Source: Prevotella sp. | Lineage (GTDB): Bacteria; Bacteroidota; Bacteroidia; Bacteroidales; Bacteroidaceae | Direction of reading: 5' to 3' | Assembly: GCA_017561825.1 (NCBI GenBank) | Contig: JAFZBK010000017.1 | Span: 1-42,005, forward strand | DNA: 42,005 nucleotides | Part shown: positions 16,138 through 24,116 of the stretch, one piece after another | Position numbering within the stretch: position 1 is the stretch's first letter | Layout: each line of letters starts with the position of its first letter | Program-made: the position numbers and the translations under genes | The notes under the pieces: generated by a model | What the model was told of the DNA's origin: nothing | The model's input: the letters and a program-made list of their open reading frames with translations, nothing else | Databases searched by the model: none

Positions 16138-16141
16138 CAAA
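16110..16141 (-). promoter_or_regulatory. promoter of menA
   Basis: On the reverse strand: TTTG (16141-16138), 20-bp spacer, TACTTTTG (16117-16110); ATG at 16086. The -33 box of each promoter touches the -7 box of the other, making TTTGCAAA at 16106-16113 and 16134-16141. Confidence 0.8.
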
Positions 16142-16160
16142 TAAAATAAGGGCAAAGACA

Positions 16161-16793
16161 ATGGAAAATCATGTGAGTCTGGATCTGATGGAATTCATCG
16201 AACGCAATATCCTGCCCCGATATACCGAGTTTGACAAGGCGCATTCGATGCAACATGTCACGGGGGTGATAAGACGGTCGTTGGAGATTGCCCGCAAGAC
16301 CGGAGCCGACTTGAATATGGCCTATACCGTTGCCGCTTATCACGATCTGGGATTGTCAGGACCTCGTGCCATTCACCATCTTACCAGTGGAAAAATCTTA
16401 GCTGCGGATGTTCGTCTAAAGCGTTGGTTCTCAGCTGAACAGATCAAGATCATGAAAGAGGCTGTTGAAGATCATCGTGCTTCCGCCAGTCATACGCCCA
16501 GAAGTTTATATGGGAAAATTGTTGCCGAGGCTGACCGAGACCTGGAGCCCATGACCGTCTTCCGCAGAACGGTGCAATATGGGTTGGCCAACTACCCCGA
16601 GAAGAGTCGTGAGGAACAATGGGAACGTTTCTTGGAACACATGAGTAACAAGTACTCAGAACACGGCTATATCCGACTATGGATGCCCCACTCTCCCAAT
16701 GAGTCGAAGCTCAAAGAGATCCGTCGTTTAATCAATGCGCCTGCTCAGTTGCGGGAGATATTCGACAAGCTATATGAGGAAGAATCTAATTAA
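16161..16793 (+). CDS. HD-domain metal-dependent phosphohydrolase
   Basis: 210 residues. HD-superfamily metal ligands are visible as H32 (HSMQHV), H61-D62 (AAYHDLG), H105 and D125 (EADRDLEP), with an overall helical composition. Proteins of this kind hydrolyse phosphate esters of nucleotides; the substrate here is not clear. The start is the first ATG, 23 bp after a consensus -7 box. The DUF4923 lipoprotein gene follows 12 bp later, so they are probably cotranscribed. It is divergent from menA. Confidence 0.88.
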   Translation: MENHVSLDLMEFIERNILPRYTEFDKAHSMQHVTGVIRRSLEIARKTGADLNMAYTVAAYHDLGLSGPRAIHHLTSGKILAADVRLKRWFSAEQIKIMKEAVEDHRASASHTPRSLYGKIVAEADRDLEPMTVFRRTVQYGLANYPEKSREEQWERFLEHMSNKYSEHGYIRLWMPHSPNESKLKEIRRLINAPAQLREIFDKLYEEESN

Positions 16794-16805
16794 CATATTA
16801 AAAGT

Positions 16806-17450
16806 ATGAAAAAGAAATCTATTTTAGCATGCGCAGCCGCTCTTCTGTTATCAAGTTGCGGTTTCACTGGTGGTACAGCCACCAACGGTGGTGCTAGTAC
16901 CACAGACATCCTGGGTGGCATTCTGGGTGCCATCACCAACACGAACACCATCGGCGATATCCTCTATGAGGTCATCGGTGCTTCTAAGCTCTCTGAGAGA
17001 GATGTAATCGGAACATGGCAATACTATCAGCCGGGTTGCGCCTTCACTTCTGAGAACGCGTTGGCAGCAGCCGGTGGAAAGGTGGTAGCAGCACAAGCCA
17101 AGGAGAAACTGTTGCCAACCTATAATAAACTCGGTATCAAGGGAAAGAATACGTATTTCACCTTCAACCAGGATGGCACCTTCTCTGCCAAAGTGATGGG
17201 AAAGTCGATTAGTGGAACCTACACATTCGACAGTAACAACAGTTCTGTACAACTGCAGACACTGTTGCTCTCAACCACAGGCTACCTCACCCGCAATGCA
17301 CAGGGTATCAGTCTGCTCTTCGAGTCGAAGAAACTCCTCACTGCCCTTCAGGTGATTGGCGCCGCCAGTGGTAACAGCACCTTAGGCACGGTTAGTGAGA
17401 TCAGTAAGAACTACGACGGTATTCGTTTGGGATTCGATCTGACGAGATAA
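16806..17450 (+). CDS. DUF4923-family lipoprotein
   Basis: 214 residues. Lipoprotein signal with lipobox LLSSC (acylated Cys at residue 18), then a Gly/Thr-rich spacer and the DUF4923 pattern: SKLSERDVIGTWQYYQPGCAF, FTFNQDGTF, GKSISGTYTFD, NNSSVQLQ, a lipocalin/calycin-like beta barrel ending in GIRLGFDL. The family is found in Bacteroidota and its function is unknown; it probably lies in the periplasm, bound to a membrane. Cotranscription with the HD-domain gene is likely given the 12-bp gap. Confidence 0.88.
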   Translation: MKKKSILACAAALLLSSCGFTGGTATNGGASTTDILGGILGAITNTNTIGDILYEVIGASKLSERDVIGTWQYYQPGCAFTSENALAAAGGKVVAAQAKEKLLPTYNKLGIKGKNTYFTFNQDGTFSAKVMGKSISGTYTFDSNNSSVQLQTLLLSTTGYLTRNAQGISLLFESKKLLTALQVIGAASGNSTLGTVSEISKNYDGIRLGFDLTR

Positions 17451-17460
17451 CGTATGTCCC

Positions 17461-17480
17461 TTTCAGGTCATGTCCTGAAA
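17461..17480. terminator. small hairpin between convergent genes
   Basis: TTTCAGG (17461-17467) and CCTGAAA (17474-17480) form a 7-bp stem with a 6-nt loop. The loop contains the stop codon of the reverse-strand 57-aa gene. It may end both transcripts, though there is no T run. Confidence 0.45.
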
Positions 17481-17641
17481 TACACATACCATATATAAGC
17501 GAGCGCAGCCACGATGACGAGCATCACAATGCTCTTAATCAGGCAGCTCGCTAATTTTTTGATCATCAAGAATATCACGACCAGAACAACGATCGCGAAA
17601 AGATAAAAATAGAAATTCTGATTGAATAACACGTTCAGCAT
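17468..17641 (-). CDS. 57-residue two-helix membrane protein
   Basis: ATG at 17641 and TGA at 17470-17468. The product starts MLNVLFNQNFYFYLF and has two hydrophobic helices, about 11-27 (YFYLFAIVVLVVIFLMI) and 36-53 (IKSIVMLVIVAALAYIWYV), linked by the charged KKLASCLIK turn. The start is only 7 bp after the stop of the pseudouridine synthase gene on the same strand, so it looks like the second gene of that transcript. It fills an otherwise gene-free gap between convergent neighbours. No family is recognised; its role may be as a small membrane regulator or subunit. Confidence 0.65.
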   Translation of the reverse strand: MLNVLFNQNFYFYLFAIVVLVVIFLMIKKLASCLIKSIVMLVIVAALAYIWYVYFRT

Positions 17642-17648
17642 CTCGAGA

Positions 17649-18545
17649 TTACTTGAATACTTTTAAGAAACTATCAGGAATCGGGGTAACAAACTCCAAC
17701 CGTTCATGAGTAACGGGGTGTTCGAAGCAAAGCATATAGGCATGTAAGGCCAGACGGTTGCAAGGATCATCGCCATTACCATATTTAGGATCACCGCAGA
17801 CAGGATGTCCCATATCGGCAGAATGCACACGGATCTGATTCTTACGTCCTGTCTCCAGTTTAAACTCCACCAACGAATACCCGTTCTTTCGCTGCAGTGT
17901 ATGGAAATGAGTAACAGCATACTTACCACCATTGTCCACAGGAGATGAATAGGTGATATATGCCTTGTTATCTTTCAGCCAGTTGGCAATCGTACCTCCC
18001 TCTTCATTGATCTCGCCACTCAATACAGCCACATAACGACGGTCATATACAATCTCATGCCATTCCTTCTCCAGTACCTGTTCGGTCTTCATATCCTTAG
18101 CATAGATCATCAAACCGCTGGTATCCCTGTCAAGACGATGAACCACATGGGCATGACAGCGTTGATGACTCTTATGGAAATAATCGTCGAGCACACCTTT
18201 CACATTCAGGGAGGAATGACCAGCTGCCATAGATAAGATACCCACCTTCTTCTCCAACACCACCAGGTATTCATCCTCAAAGACGATCTTGATATATCGG
18301 CTCTTCAGGATCTCCTGGTTACGCTTGGTCTTGCTCACCATTACTACCATTCCAGGCTCCAAGGGGAAATCGAACTGCGTCACGGTCTTACGATCCACCC
18401 TAATGCCACCACCTTTCAGTGTCGCCTTGATCTTGCTACGACTCCCTTTGACATTCTCCAAAAGGAATGTCAACAACGGCTGTGCAAGCGTTACAGGGTA
18501 ACGATCGTACTCACCTTGCTTTTCGTTATAAATAAACTTCTTCAT
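17649..18545 (-). CDS. RluA-family 23S rRNA/tRNA pseudouridine synthase
   Basis: 298 residues. An S4-like RNA-binding part (about 15-70; GGGIRVDRKTVTQFDFPLEPGM) precedes the catalytic domain with HRLDRDTSG at 136-144, D139 being the expected catalytic aspartate, and the later TGRKNQIRVHSADMGHPVCGDPKYG motif. It converts specific uridines in RNA to pseudouridine in the cytoplasm; whether the target is the RluA, RluC or RluD site cannot be told. A purine-rich AGAGG lies just before the ATG. galE lies upstream on the same strand, separated by a terminator hairpin; the 57-aa membrane protein gene follows. Confidence 0.93.
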   Translation of the reverse strand: MKKFIYNEKQGEYDRYPVTLAQPLLTFLLENVKGSRSKIKATLKGGGIRVDRKTVTQFDFPLEPGMVVMVSKTKRNQEILKSRYIKIVFEDEYLVVLEKKVGILSMAAGHSSLNVKGVLDDYFHKSHQRCHAHVVHRLDRDTSGLMIYAKDMKTEQVLEKEWHEIVYDRRYVAVLSGEINEEGGTIANWLKDNKAYITYSSPVDNGGKYAVTHFHTLQRKNGYSLVEFKLETGRKNQIRVHSADMGHPVCGDPKYGNGDDPCNRLALHAYMLCFEHPVTHERLEFVTPIPDSFLKVFK

Positions 18546-18563
18546 CCTCTTTCATTTCAAAAT

Positions 18564-18589
18564 GAGCCCCTGATTCACATCAAGGGCCC
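18564..18589 (-). terminator. galE terminator hairpin (or leader hairpin of the next gene)
   Basis: On the reverse strand the arms GGGCCCTTGAT (18589-18579) and ATCAGGGGCTC (18574-18564) pair over 11 positions with two G-U pairs and a GTGA tetraloop, followed by ATTTT. It lies 55 bp after the galE stop and 19 bp before the pseudouridine synthase ATG. Confidence 0.65.
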
Positions 18590-18644
18590 ATAACAACACA
18601 AACACAAAATACATGCCTGTCATATAGACAGACTATGCTTTATC

Positions 18645-19685
18645 TTATTGAATACCGTCCTCGCGCAGTTTCAACTGCCATTTCCATGCAGAGCGGAGCA
18701 CGTCTTCTATATTAGCTTCTGCTTTCCAGCCAAGAACCTTGTTGGCTTTCTCCACATTTCCCCAGACCTTCTCGATATCACCCTCACGACGAGGAGCGTA
18801 GGTCCAGTTCAGTTTCACACCCGTAGCCTTCTCAAAGCCTTCCACAACCTCCAAGGTACTCAAGCCCGTTCCTGTGCCCACATTGAATACCTCCACGGGA
18901 TCGGTATCAGGATTGTCGAGCACACGCTCCATAGCCTTTACATGAGCCTTGGCCAAATCAACCACATAGATATAGTCACGGATGCAAGTACCGTCAGGTG
19001 TATCATAGTCATTGCCAAATACCTTCAACTGCTCACGGATACCGATAGCCGTCTGGGTAACGAAAGGTATCAGGTTCATAGGAACACCATTGGGTAGTTC
19101 ACCAATCAAAGCAGAAGGATGAGCACCAATAGGATTGAAATACCGCAGGATGACTGCCTTGATATCAGCCCCGCTGTGGATATAATCCTGAATGATTTCC
19201 TCATTGATCTGTTTCGTGTTACCGTAAGGTGACAGCGCCTTCTGAATCGGTGCCTGTTCTGTTACAGGGAGATTCTCCTTGGATGGCTGACCATATACCG
19301 TACAACTGGATGAGAAGATGATACCCTTCACACCAAATTCCGGCATCAGTTCCAACAGGTTCAGCAACGAAGTGATATTATTACGGTAATAGAGCAAAGG
19401 CTTTTCCACGCTCTCCCCTACTGCCTTACTGGCAGCGAAATGAATGATACCCTTGATATCGGAATACTTTCTGAATACGTTCTTCAGTGCAGAAAGATCA
19501 CAACAATCCACCTGTTCGAAAGCCGGTCGTATGCCCGTAATCTTCTCGATTCCGTCAATCACCTCGGCCTTTGAATTGGAAAGGTTATCGACTATCACCA
19601 CACGATAGCCGGCCTGCTGTAGTTCCACTGTGGTATGACTTCCAATGAAGCCCGTACCACCGGTAACAAGGATTGTCTGTTTCAT
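18645..19685 (-). CDS. galE: UDP-glucose 4-epimerase
   Basis: 346 residues, typical length. A short-chain dehydrogenase-type sugar-nucleotide epimerase that interconverts UDP-glucose and UDP-galactose with bound NAD (Leloir pathway and cell-surface sugar synthesis). Visible: NAD-binding TGGTGFIGSH at 8-17, the Ser in FSSSCTVYG, the catalytic pair Y154 and K158 in SPYGNTK, and PIGAHPS and GTGLSTLEVV near the end. Two identical 32-bp promoter units lie upstream at 19716-19747 and 19798-19829. It shares the strand but not the transcript with the rnf genes, which end at 19850. Confidence 0.96.
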   Translation of the reverse strand: MKQTILVTGGTGFIGSHTTVELQQAGYRVVIVDNLSNSKAEVIDGIEKITGIRPAFEQVDCCDLSALKNVFRKYSDIKGIIHFAASKAVGESVEKPLLYYRNNITSLLNLLELMPEFGVKGIIFSSSCTVYGQPSKENLPVTEQAPIQKALSPYGNTKQINEEIIQDYIHSGADIKAVILRYFNPIGAHPSALIGELPNGVPMNLIPFVTQTAIGIREQLKVFGNDYDTPDGTCIRDYIYVVDLAKAHVKAMERVLDNPDTDPVEVFNVGTGTGLSTLEVVEGFEKATGVKLNWTYAPRREGDIEKVWGNVEKANKVLGWKAEANIEDVLRSAWKWQLKLREDGIQ

Positions 19686-19715
19686 CTTTCTGTTCTATTG
19701 TTACAATAATGCGTG

Positions 19716-19747
19716 CAAAGTTACGAATAAACGAGGACAGTACAAAG
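19716..19747 (-). promoter_or_regulatory. galE proximal promoter, first copy of a 32-bp repeat
   Basis: On the reverse strand: TTTG (19746-19743), 19-bp spacer, TAACTTTG (19723-19716), 30 bp before the ATG. The whole 32 bp is identical to 19798-19829. Confidence 0.8.
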
Positions 19748-19781
19748 AAAAATGGTGTTTTTCTTTTACTGTCGAGTGCAA

Positions 19782-19806
19782 GTAACTTCGGCGAAGCCAA
19801 AGTTAC
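19782..19806. other. hairpin between the two galE promoter copies
   Basis: GTAACTTCGGC (19782-19792) and GCCAAAGTTAC (19796-19806) form an 11-bp stem with one mismatch and a 3-nt loop. One arm includes the upstream promoter's -7 box and the transcript from that promoter would carry the rest in its leader. Confidence 0.5.
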
Positions 19807-19829
19807 GAATAAACGAGGACAGTACAAAG
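19798..19829 (-). promoter_or_regulatory. galE distal promoter, second copy of the 32-bp repeat
   Basis: Same structure: TTTG (19828-19825), 19-bp spacer, TAACTTTG (19805-19798). Similarity continues about 25 bp further on the high-coordinate side as an A/T-rich hairpin, reaching the rnfA stop codon. Confidence 0.78.
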
Positions 19830-19849
19830 GAAAACAACGTTTTTTTCTT

Positions 19850-20452
19850 TTAGTCAAGACCGAACAACGTGCGCAGTCCGCCATCAACACCCGAGAATCC
19901 CATGAAGGCCAAGCTCAGTAAACCAGCCGTAACCAGTACAATGGCTGTACCCTTCATACCTTTAGGGATATTCAACAGACTCATCTGCTCACGAATACCT
20001 GCAAACACCACCAAGGCCACGCCGAAGCCAATGGCTGTAGAGAAGGCATAGACAATACTCTGCAACAGGGAGAACTCTTTCTGGATGACGAGGATGGCCA
20101 CGCCAAGCACGGCACAGTTCGTGGTAATCAGCGGGAGGAAGATACCCAATGCCTGATATAGGGCTGGAGACACCTTCTTCAAGATGATCTCCACCATCTG
20201 CACAAGGGCAGCGATCACCAGGATGAACACGATGGTCTGCAGGTACTGCAGTTCGAACACATCCAACACATAGTGCTGGATCAGGTATGTCACGATGGTG
20301 GCAAGCGTCATCACAAATGCCACGGCAGCCGACATGCCCAATGATGTGTTCACTTTCTGCGACACGCCCAAGAAAGGACAGATGCCCAGGAACTGCGACA
20401 GGATGATATTGTTAACAAATATCGCCGAGATGAAAATCAAGATATACTCCAT
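19850..20452 (-). CDS. rnfA: Rnf electron transport complex subunit A
   Basis: 200 residues with six hydrophobic helices. RnfA is one of two homologous membrane subunits of the ion-pumping ferredoxin:NAD oxidoreductase and, with RnfE, frames an iron-sulfur site in the membrane. Family marks: NNIILSQFLGICPFLGVSQKV near the start, with the conserved cysteine, and LPLITTNCAVLGVAI in the second half. It starts 4 bp after rnfE and is the last gene of the operon. Expected partners are the five other Rnf proteins encoded upstream. Confidence 0.95.
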   Translation of the reverse strand: MEYILIFISAIFVNNIILSQFLGICPFLGVSQKVNTSLGMSAAVAFVMTLATIVTYLIQHYVLDVFELQYLQTIVFILVIAALVQMVEIILKKVSPALYQALGIFLPLITTNCAVLGVAILVIQKEFSLLQSIVYAFSTAIGFGVALVVFAGIREQMSLLNIPKGMKGTAIVLVTAGLLSLAFMGFSGVDGGLRTLFGLD

Positions 20453-20456
20453 AACC

Positions 20457-21038
20457 TTACTTCTTCATTTTATTAACAACAGCAACTAAGAAACCAAGCG
20501 TGATGAAGGCACCCGGAGGTAACACGAACATCAGCATGTTATAGGTCTCGGGCAAGAGTGTGAAGCCGAAGATGCTACCTGCACCAAGCAGTTCACGACA
20601 GATACCCAAGAGGGTTAGACCAAGCGTGAAGCCGAGTCCGATACCGATACCATCCATCAGACTGGCCCCCGTACTATTCTTGGCCGCGAAAGCCTCAGCA
20701 CGACCTAAGATCACACAGTTTACCACGATCAACGGGATGAATAGTCCCAGTTCCGCATACACATCCGGTACATAAGCCTGCATCACCATCTGCAGGATGG
20801 TTACGAACGAGGCAATCACCACGATGAACACCGGAATACGCACCATGTCGGGCGTAAGTTTCTTGATGAGTGAGATCACCACATTCGAGCAGATGAGCAC
20901 AAACATCGTGGCCAGTCCCATGGCCAGACCGTTACGGGCACTGGTGGTGGTGGCCAATGTAGGACACATACCAAGCATCAGGACGAACGTCGGGTTCTCC
21001 TTGATGATTCCGTTTTTGATGATACTTATATAGTTCAT
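20457..21038 (-). CDS. rnfE: Rnf electron transport complex subunit E
   Basis: 193 residues, six hydrophobic helices, homologous to RnfA. Marks: KNGIIKENPTFVLMLGMCPTLATTTSARNGLAMG at the start, LFIPLIVVNCVILGRAEAFA in the middle, and LLGAGSIFG later; the two cysteines C25 and the one in VVNC correspond to the iron-sulfur site shared with RnfA. The gene lies 26 bp after rnfG and 4 bp before rnfA, in the standard B-C-D-G-E-A order. Confidence 0.95.
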   Translation of the reverse strand: MNYISIIKNGIIKENPTFVLMLGMCPTLATTTSARNGLAMGLATMFVLICSNVVISLIKKLTPDMVRIPVFIVVIASFVTILQMVMQAYVPDVYAELGLFIPLIVVNCVILGRAEAFAAKNSTGASLMDGIGIGLGFTLGLTLLGICRELLGAGSIFGFTLLPETYNMLMFVLPPGAFITLGFLVAVVNKMKK

Positions 21039-21064
21039 AATTCAACGTTCATGGTTCATACTTA

Positions 21065-21685
21065 TTATTTCTCTTGCTTCGAGGCTCCAGTCGCTCCATC
21101 GATGGGCGTGTTCTTGTAAGCCTTATAGGCATTGTTCACAGCTAACAGGAAGGCCCTGCTCGTAATGGTCGATGCCGTGATGGCATCCACCTGTCCGCCA
21201 TCCTTGTTGACAACCAGTTCTTCCTTGGGATTCTTACCGATGATGTTCCCTTTCCCATCAGCCTGGAACCACTTGTCGGCCTTGGCACCCAATCCAGGTG
21301 TCTCTGCATGTTCCAGCAGCGTATATCCAAGAATCTTTCCTTCCGGATCGAATCCCACCAAGATCTTCAGGTTACCACCGAATCCCATTGTTGCACTCTC
21401 TACAGCAGCACCGAGGTCTTTACCTTGCTTATCCTGTGTCTGATAAATGGTATATGACAGTTCCTTACCTTTGGCATCATTCTGCTTGACCACATCCGTC
21501 TTGGTAACCACCAGTTCGTCGCATACCATCACAGCCTTGATACCATCGGCCAGTGCCTTCTCTTTCTGGATGGCTATCGGTTCCTTAGTCACCTGATTCA
21601 CTGCTGCAAGGATAGCACCCGTGATTACAGCAACGCCTGTAAGCACCAATGCCATGTTCGTTATAGATGATTTTAACTTCTCCAT
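21065..21685 (-). CDS. rnfG: Rnf electron transport complex subunit G, FMN-binding
   Basis: 206 residues: one N-terminal membrane helix (about 8-28) and a periplasmic FMN-binding domain. FMN is bound through a phosphoester to a threonine, here most likely T173 in DAITASTITSRAF. Other marks are GYTLLEHAETPGLGAKAD and the glycine-rich MGFGGNLKILVG. It passes electrons between membrane and periplasm-facing cofactors of the complex. It lies 41 bp after rnfD and 26 bp before rnfE. Confidence 0.94.
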   Translation of the reverse strand: MEKLKSSITNMALVLTGVAVITGAILAAVNQVTKEPIAIQKEKALADGIKAVMVCDELVVTKTDVVKQNDAKGKELSYTIYQTQDKQGKDLGAAVESATMGFGGNLKILVGFDPEGKILGYTLLEHAETPGLGAKADKWFQADGKGNIIGKNPKEELVVNKDGGQVDAITASTITSRAFLLAVNNAYKAYKNTPIDGATGASKQEK

Positions 21686-21726
21686 AAATCCTTCATTTGC
21701 AATTCTTCAATCATTTCCTTGTATCA

Positions 21727-22728
21727 TTACTTAGAAGCAGGCACTTCACCGAAGCGCTTGGGTTTCACATACATATTGATCAGCGGCGTGAATGCATTCA
21801 TGATAAGGATGGCGAATGACATTCCCTCAGGATAGCTGCCCCAGTTACGGATAACAACGGTAAGCAAACCGATGGCCACACCATAGATCAGTTGTCCGTT
21901 ACCGGTCATGGGCGATGTCACATAATCCGTAGCCATGAAGATGGCACCCAGCATCAGACCGCCAGTGAGGATCTCTGCAAAAGGATCTGCATAGACGGGA
22001 TTAGCCAGATGAAGGAGTCCGCTGAACACAAACACCGTGACAATAATACTCACAGGAATATGCCAGGTGATGATCTTCTTCCAGAGCATATAGACCAGTC
22101 CTAACAGCAAGGCCAGGGCACACACCTCACCAATGGTTCCCAATCCGCCAGCAGGATTAGAGCCTAACAGCAGATGGGTGGCTGAAGGTAACTGATCAAG
22201 CAGCGAGGCATCCCCCGTCTTGATGGCCGTCTTCATGATGGCCAATGGTGTTGCACCCGTCTCAGCATCCAGATAGCTGGTCAGCTGACCAGCCACAGGC
22301 CATGATGTCATCTGTGCCGGAAAGCTGATCAGCAGGAAGGCACGTCCGAGCAAAGCAGGGTTAAAGATATTCTGCCCCAGTCCGCCGAAGGTCATCTTCC
22401 CCACTCCTATAGCGAACAGGGCACCGATGATGATGATCCATACCGGCAGGTTCGAAGGCAGGTTAAATCCTAACAGCAGACCCGTCAGTATGGCGGAGCC
22501 ATCACCTATCGTTGTCTTCTCCCTTCTCAAGATATATTTGGTAATCGCCCATTCGAAGAACACACAGGCGATAACACTGGTAGCAAGTACAATGGCAGAA
22601 CCCAATCCGAAATAGAACAAAGACACCAGCAGGGCCGGAATCAGGGCGATGATCACGCCATACATGTTCTTCCCAACGGTATCGCTGCCATGTGCATGCG
22701 GTGAAAGTGAAACGATTAATTTACTCAT
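21727..22728 (-). CDS. rnfD: Rnf electron transport complex subunit D
   Basis: 333 residues with about nine to ten hydrophobic helices. RnfD carries covalent FMN on a threonine, here T160 in AETGATPL, and is thought to be a main ion-translocating subunit, related to NqrB. Other marks are SPHAHGSDTVGKNMYGVI, NPSNLP-like GFNLPSNLPVW, FGGLGQNIFNPALLGRAFL and MATDYVTSPMT. It begins 20 bp after rnfC. Confidence 0.95.
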   Translation of the reverse strand: MSKLIVSLSPHAHGSDTVGKNMYGVIIALIPALLVSLFYFGLGSAIVLATSVIACVFFEWAITKYILRREKTTIGDGSAILTGLLLGFNLPSNLPVWIIIIGALFAIGVGKMTFGGLGQNIFNPALLGRAFLLISFPAQMTSWPVAGQLTSYLDAETGATPLAIMKTAIKTGDASLLDQLPSATHLLLGSNPAGGLGTIGEVCALALLLGLVYMLWKKIITWHIPVSIIVTVFVFSGLLHLANPVYADPFAEILTGGLMLGAIFMATDYVTSPMTGNGQLIYGVAIGLLTVVIRNWGSYPEGMSFAILIMNAFTPLINMYVKPKRFGEVPASK

Positions 22729-22748
22729 GTTGACAAATGAAATTAGGT

Positions 22749-24116
22749 TTACTTTTTAGCAGTTCTACTGCGGATGATTCCCATAACGGTTGACTTACCC
22801 AAACGGATATGGTCAAGTAGCGGACGGTGTGCCGGACAGGTGAACTGACAGGAGCCACACTCGATACATGAGGTGATATCCTCAGTCTCCAACTGCTCCC
22901 AGTTCTTCATACTGGAGAGTGTGGCAAGCAGATAAGGTTCAAGTCCCATCGGACAGGCACTGACGCACTTGGCACATCGGATACAGGGCATAGGCTCTTT
23001 TCGACGCGCATCATCATCACTAAGTACCGTCACACTGTTCGTTCCTTTACAGATAGGAACCTCTGTAGAGGTAAGCGCCTTACCCATCATCGGACCGCCA
23101 GCCAACAGCTTGTTATCCCCTTCAGGCATACCGCCGCAGAGGTCGATCAAGTCCTGCATCGGTGTTCCCATTCGTACCAGGAAGTTACCTGGGTTCTGCA
23201 GCTTCTTACCCGTCACTGTGGTGTATCGTTCAAACAAAGGCTTATGTTTCATAACTGCCTCATACACAGCGAAGGCAGTACCTACATTCTGAACAATAGC
23301 TCCAACGTTTACAGGGATGGCTGGAGGAGCAGGAACCTGACGACGGATGACCGCATCCACCAGCTGTTTCTCACCGCCTTGCGGGTAGCGTTGCTTTAGC
23401 GGAACCACCTCAACATGATAGTTCGTAGTACCGAACTTCTCCTCACATTTCTTAGTGAGCAGATCAATGGCTGCAGGCTTGTTCGTTTCAATACCGATAT
23501 AACCCGTCGTTACCTTCGCAGCCACCATCAGCAGTTCCAGTCCTACAAGTATCTCATCCGCCTTCTCCATCATCAGTCGATAGTCGGCTGTGATATACGG
23601 CTCGCACTCCACTGCATTGATGATCACACACTCAGCCTTTGCAGTTGGTGGCGGAGAGAGTTTGATAAAGGTGGGGAATCCAGCACCACCCATACCTGTC
23701 ACGCCAGCCTCCTTCACACGATTGATAATCTCTTCGGGTGTCAGTTCAGGATAATCGGCCAACAACTCCAGTTTCTCTGAACGGTCAATGCTTTCTTCCC
23801 ATTCATCACCTTCCACGTTGATGATGATCACCGGCTTGCGGTAACCCGTTGCATCAATAGCCGTATCCACCTTGAATACTGTTCCTGATACAGATGAATA
23901 GATAGGGGCAGAAACGAAGCCGCCAGCCTCAGCAATCAACGTACCCACCTTCACCTTGTCACCCTTGGCAACAACGGGTTTGGCAGGAGCACCGATATGC
24001 TGTGACAACGGGAAGATGGCCTGCTTGGGCAGGGGTGCCACCTTGGTCATCACTTCGTGGGTGAGCTTGTTCTCCTCGGGATGAACGCCACCGATACGGA
24101 ATGTTCTTATTTGCAT
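22749..24116 (-). CDS. rnfC: Rnf electron transport complex subunit C
   Basis: 455 residues. Peripheral cytoplasmic subunit that carries the NAD(H) and FMN site (GMGGAGFPTF at 141-150, related to complex I 51-kDa protein) and two four-iron clusters: C378, C381, C384, C388 and C417, C420, C423, C427. An N-terminal barrel-sandwich part holds GAPAKPVVAKGDKVKVG. It accepts electrons from RnfB-bound ferredoxin chains and reduces NAD. The gene overlaps rnfB by 10 bp, indicating translational coupling. Confidence 0.96.
   Translation of the reverse strand: MQIRTFRIGGVHPEENKLTHEVMTKVAPLPKQAIFPLSQHIGAPAKPVVAKGDKVKVGTLIAEAGGFVSAPIYSSVSGTVFKVDTAIDATGYRKPVIIINVEGDEWEESIDRSEKLELLADYPELTPEEIINRVKEAGVTGMGGAGFPTFIKLSPPPTAKAECVIINAVECEPYITADYRLMMEKADEILVGLELLMVAAKVTTGYIGIETNKPAAIDLLTKKCEEKFGTTNYHVEVVPLKQRYPQGGEKQLVDAVIRRQVPAPPAIPVNVGAIVQNVGTAFAVYEAVMKHKPLFERYTTVTGKKLQNPGNFLVRMGTPMQDLIDLCGGMPEGDNKLLAGGPMMGKALTSTEVPICKGTNSVTVLSDDDARRKEPMPCIRCAKCVSACPMGLEPYLLATLSSMKNWEQLETEDITSCIECGSCQFTCPAHRPLLDHIRLGKSTVMGIIRSRTAKK

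Noticed and set aside
19585-19921. Overlapping open frames on both strands across the galE promoter region
   Set aside because: They consist of the duplicated 32-bp promoter units and the starts of flanking genes; no conserved protein is visible.
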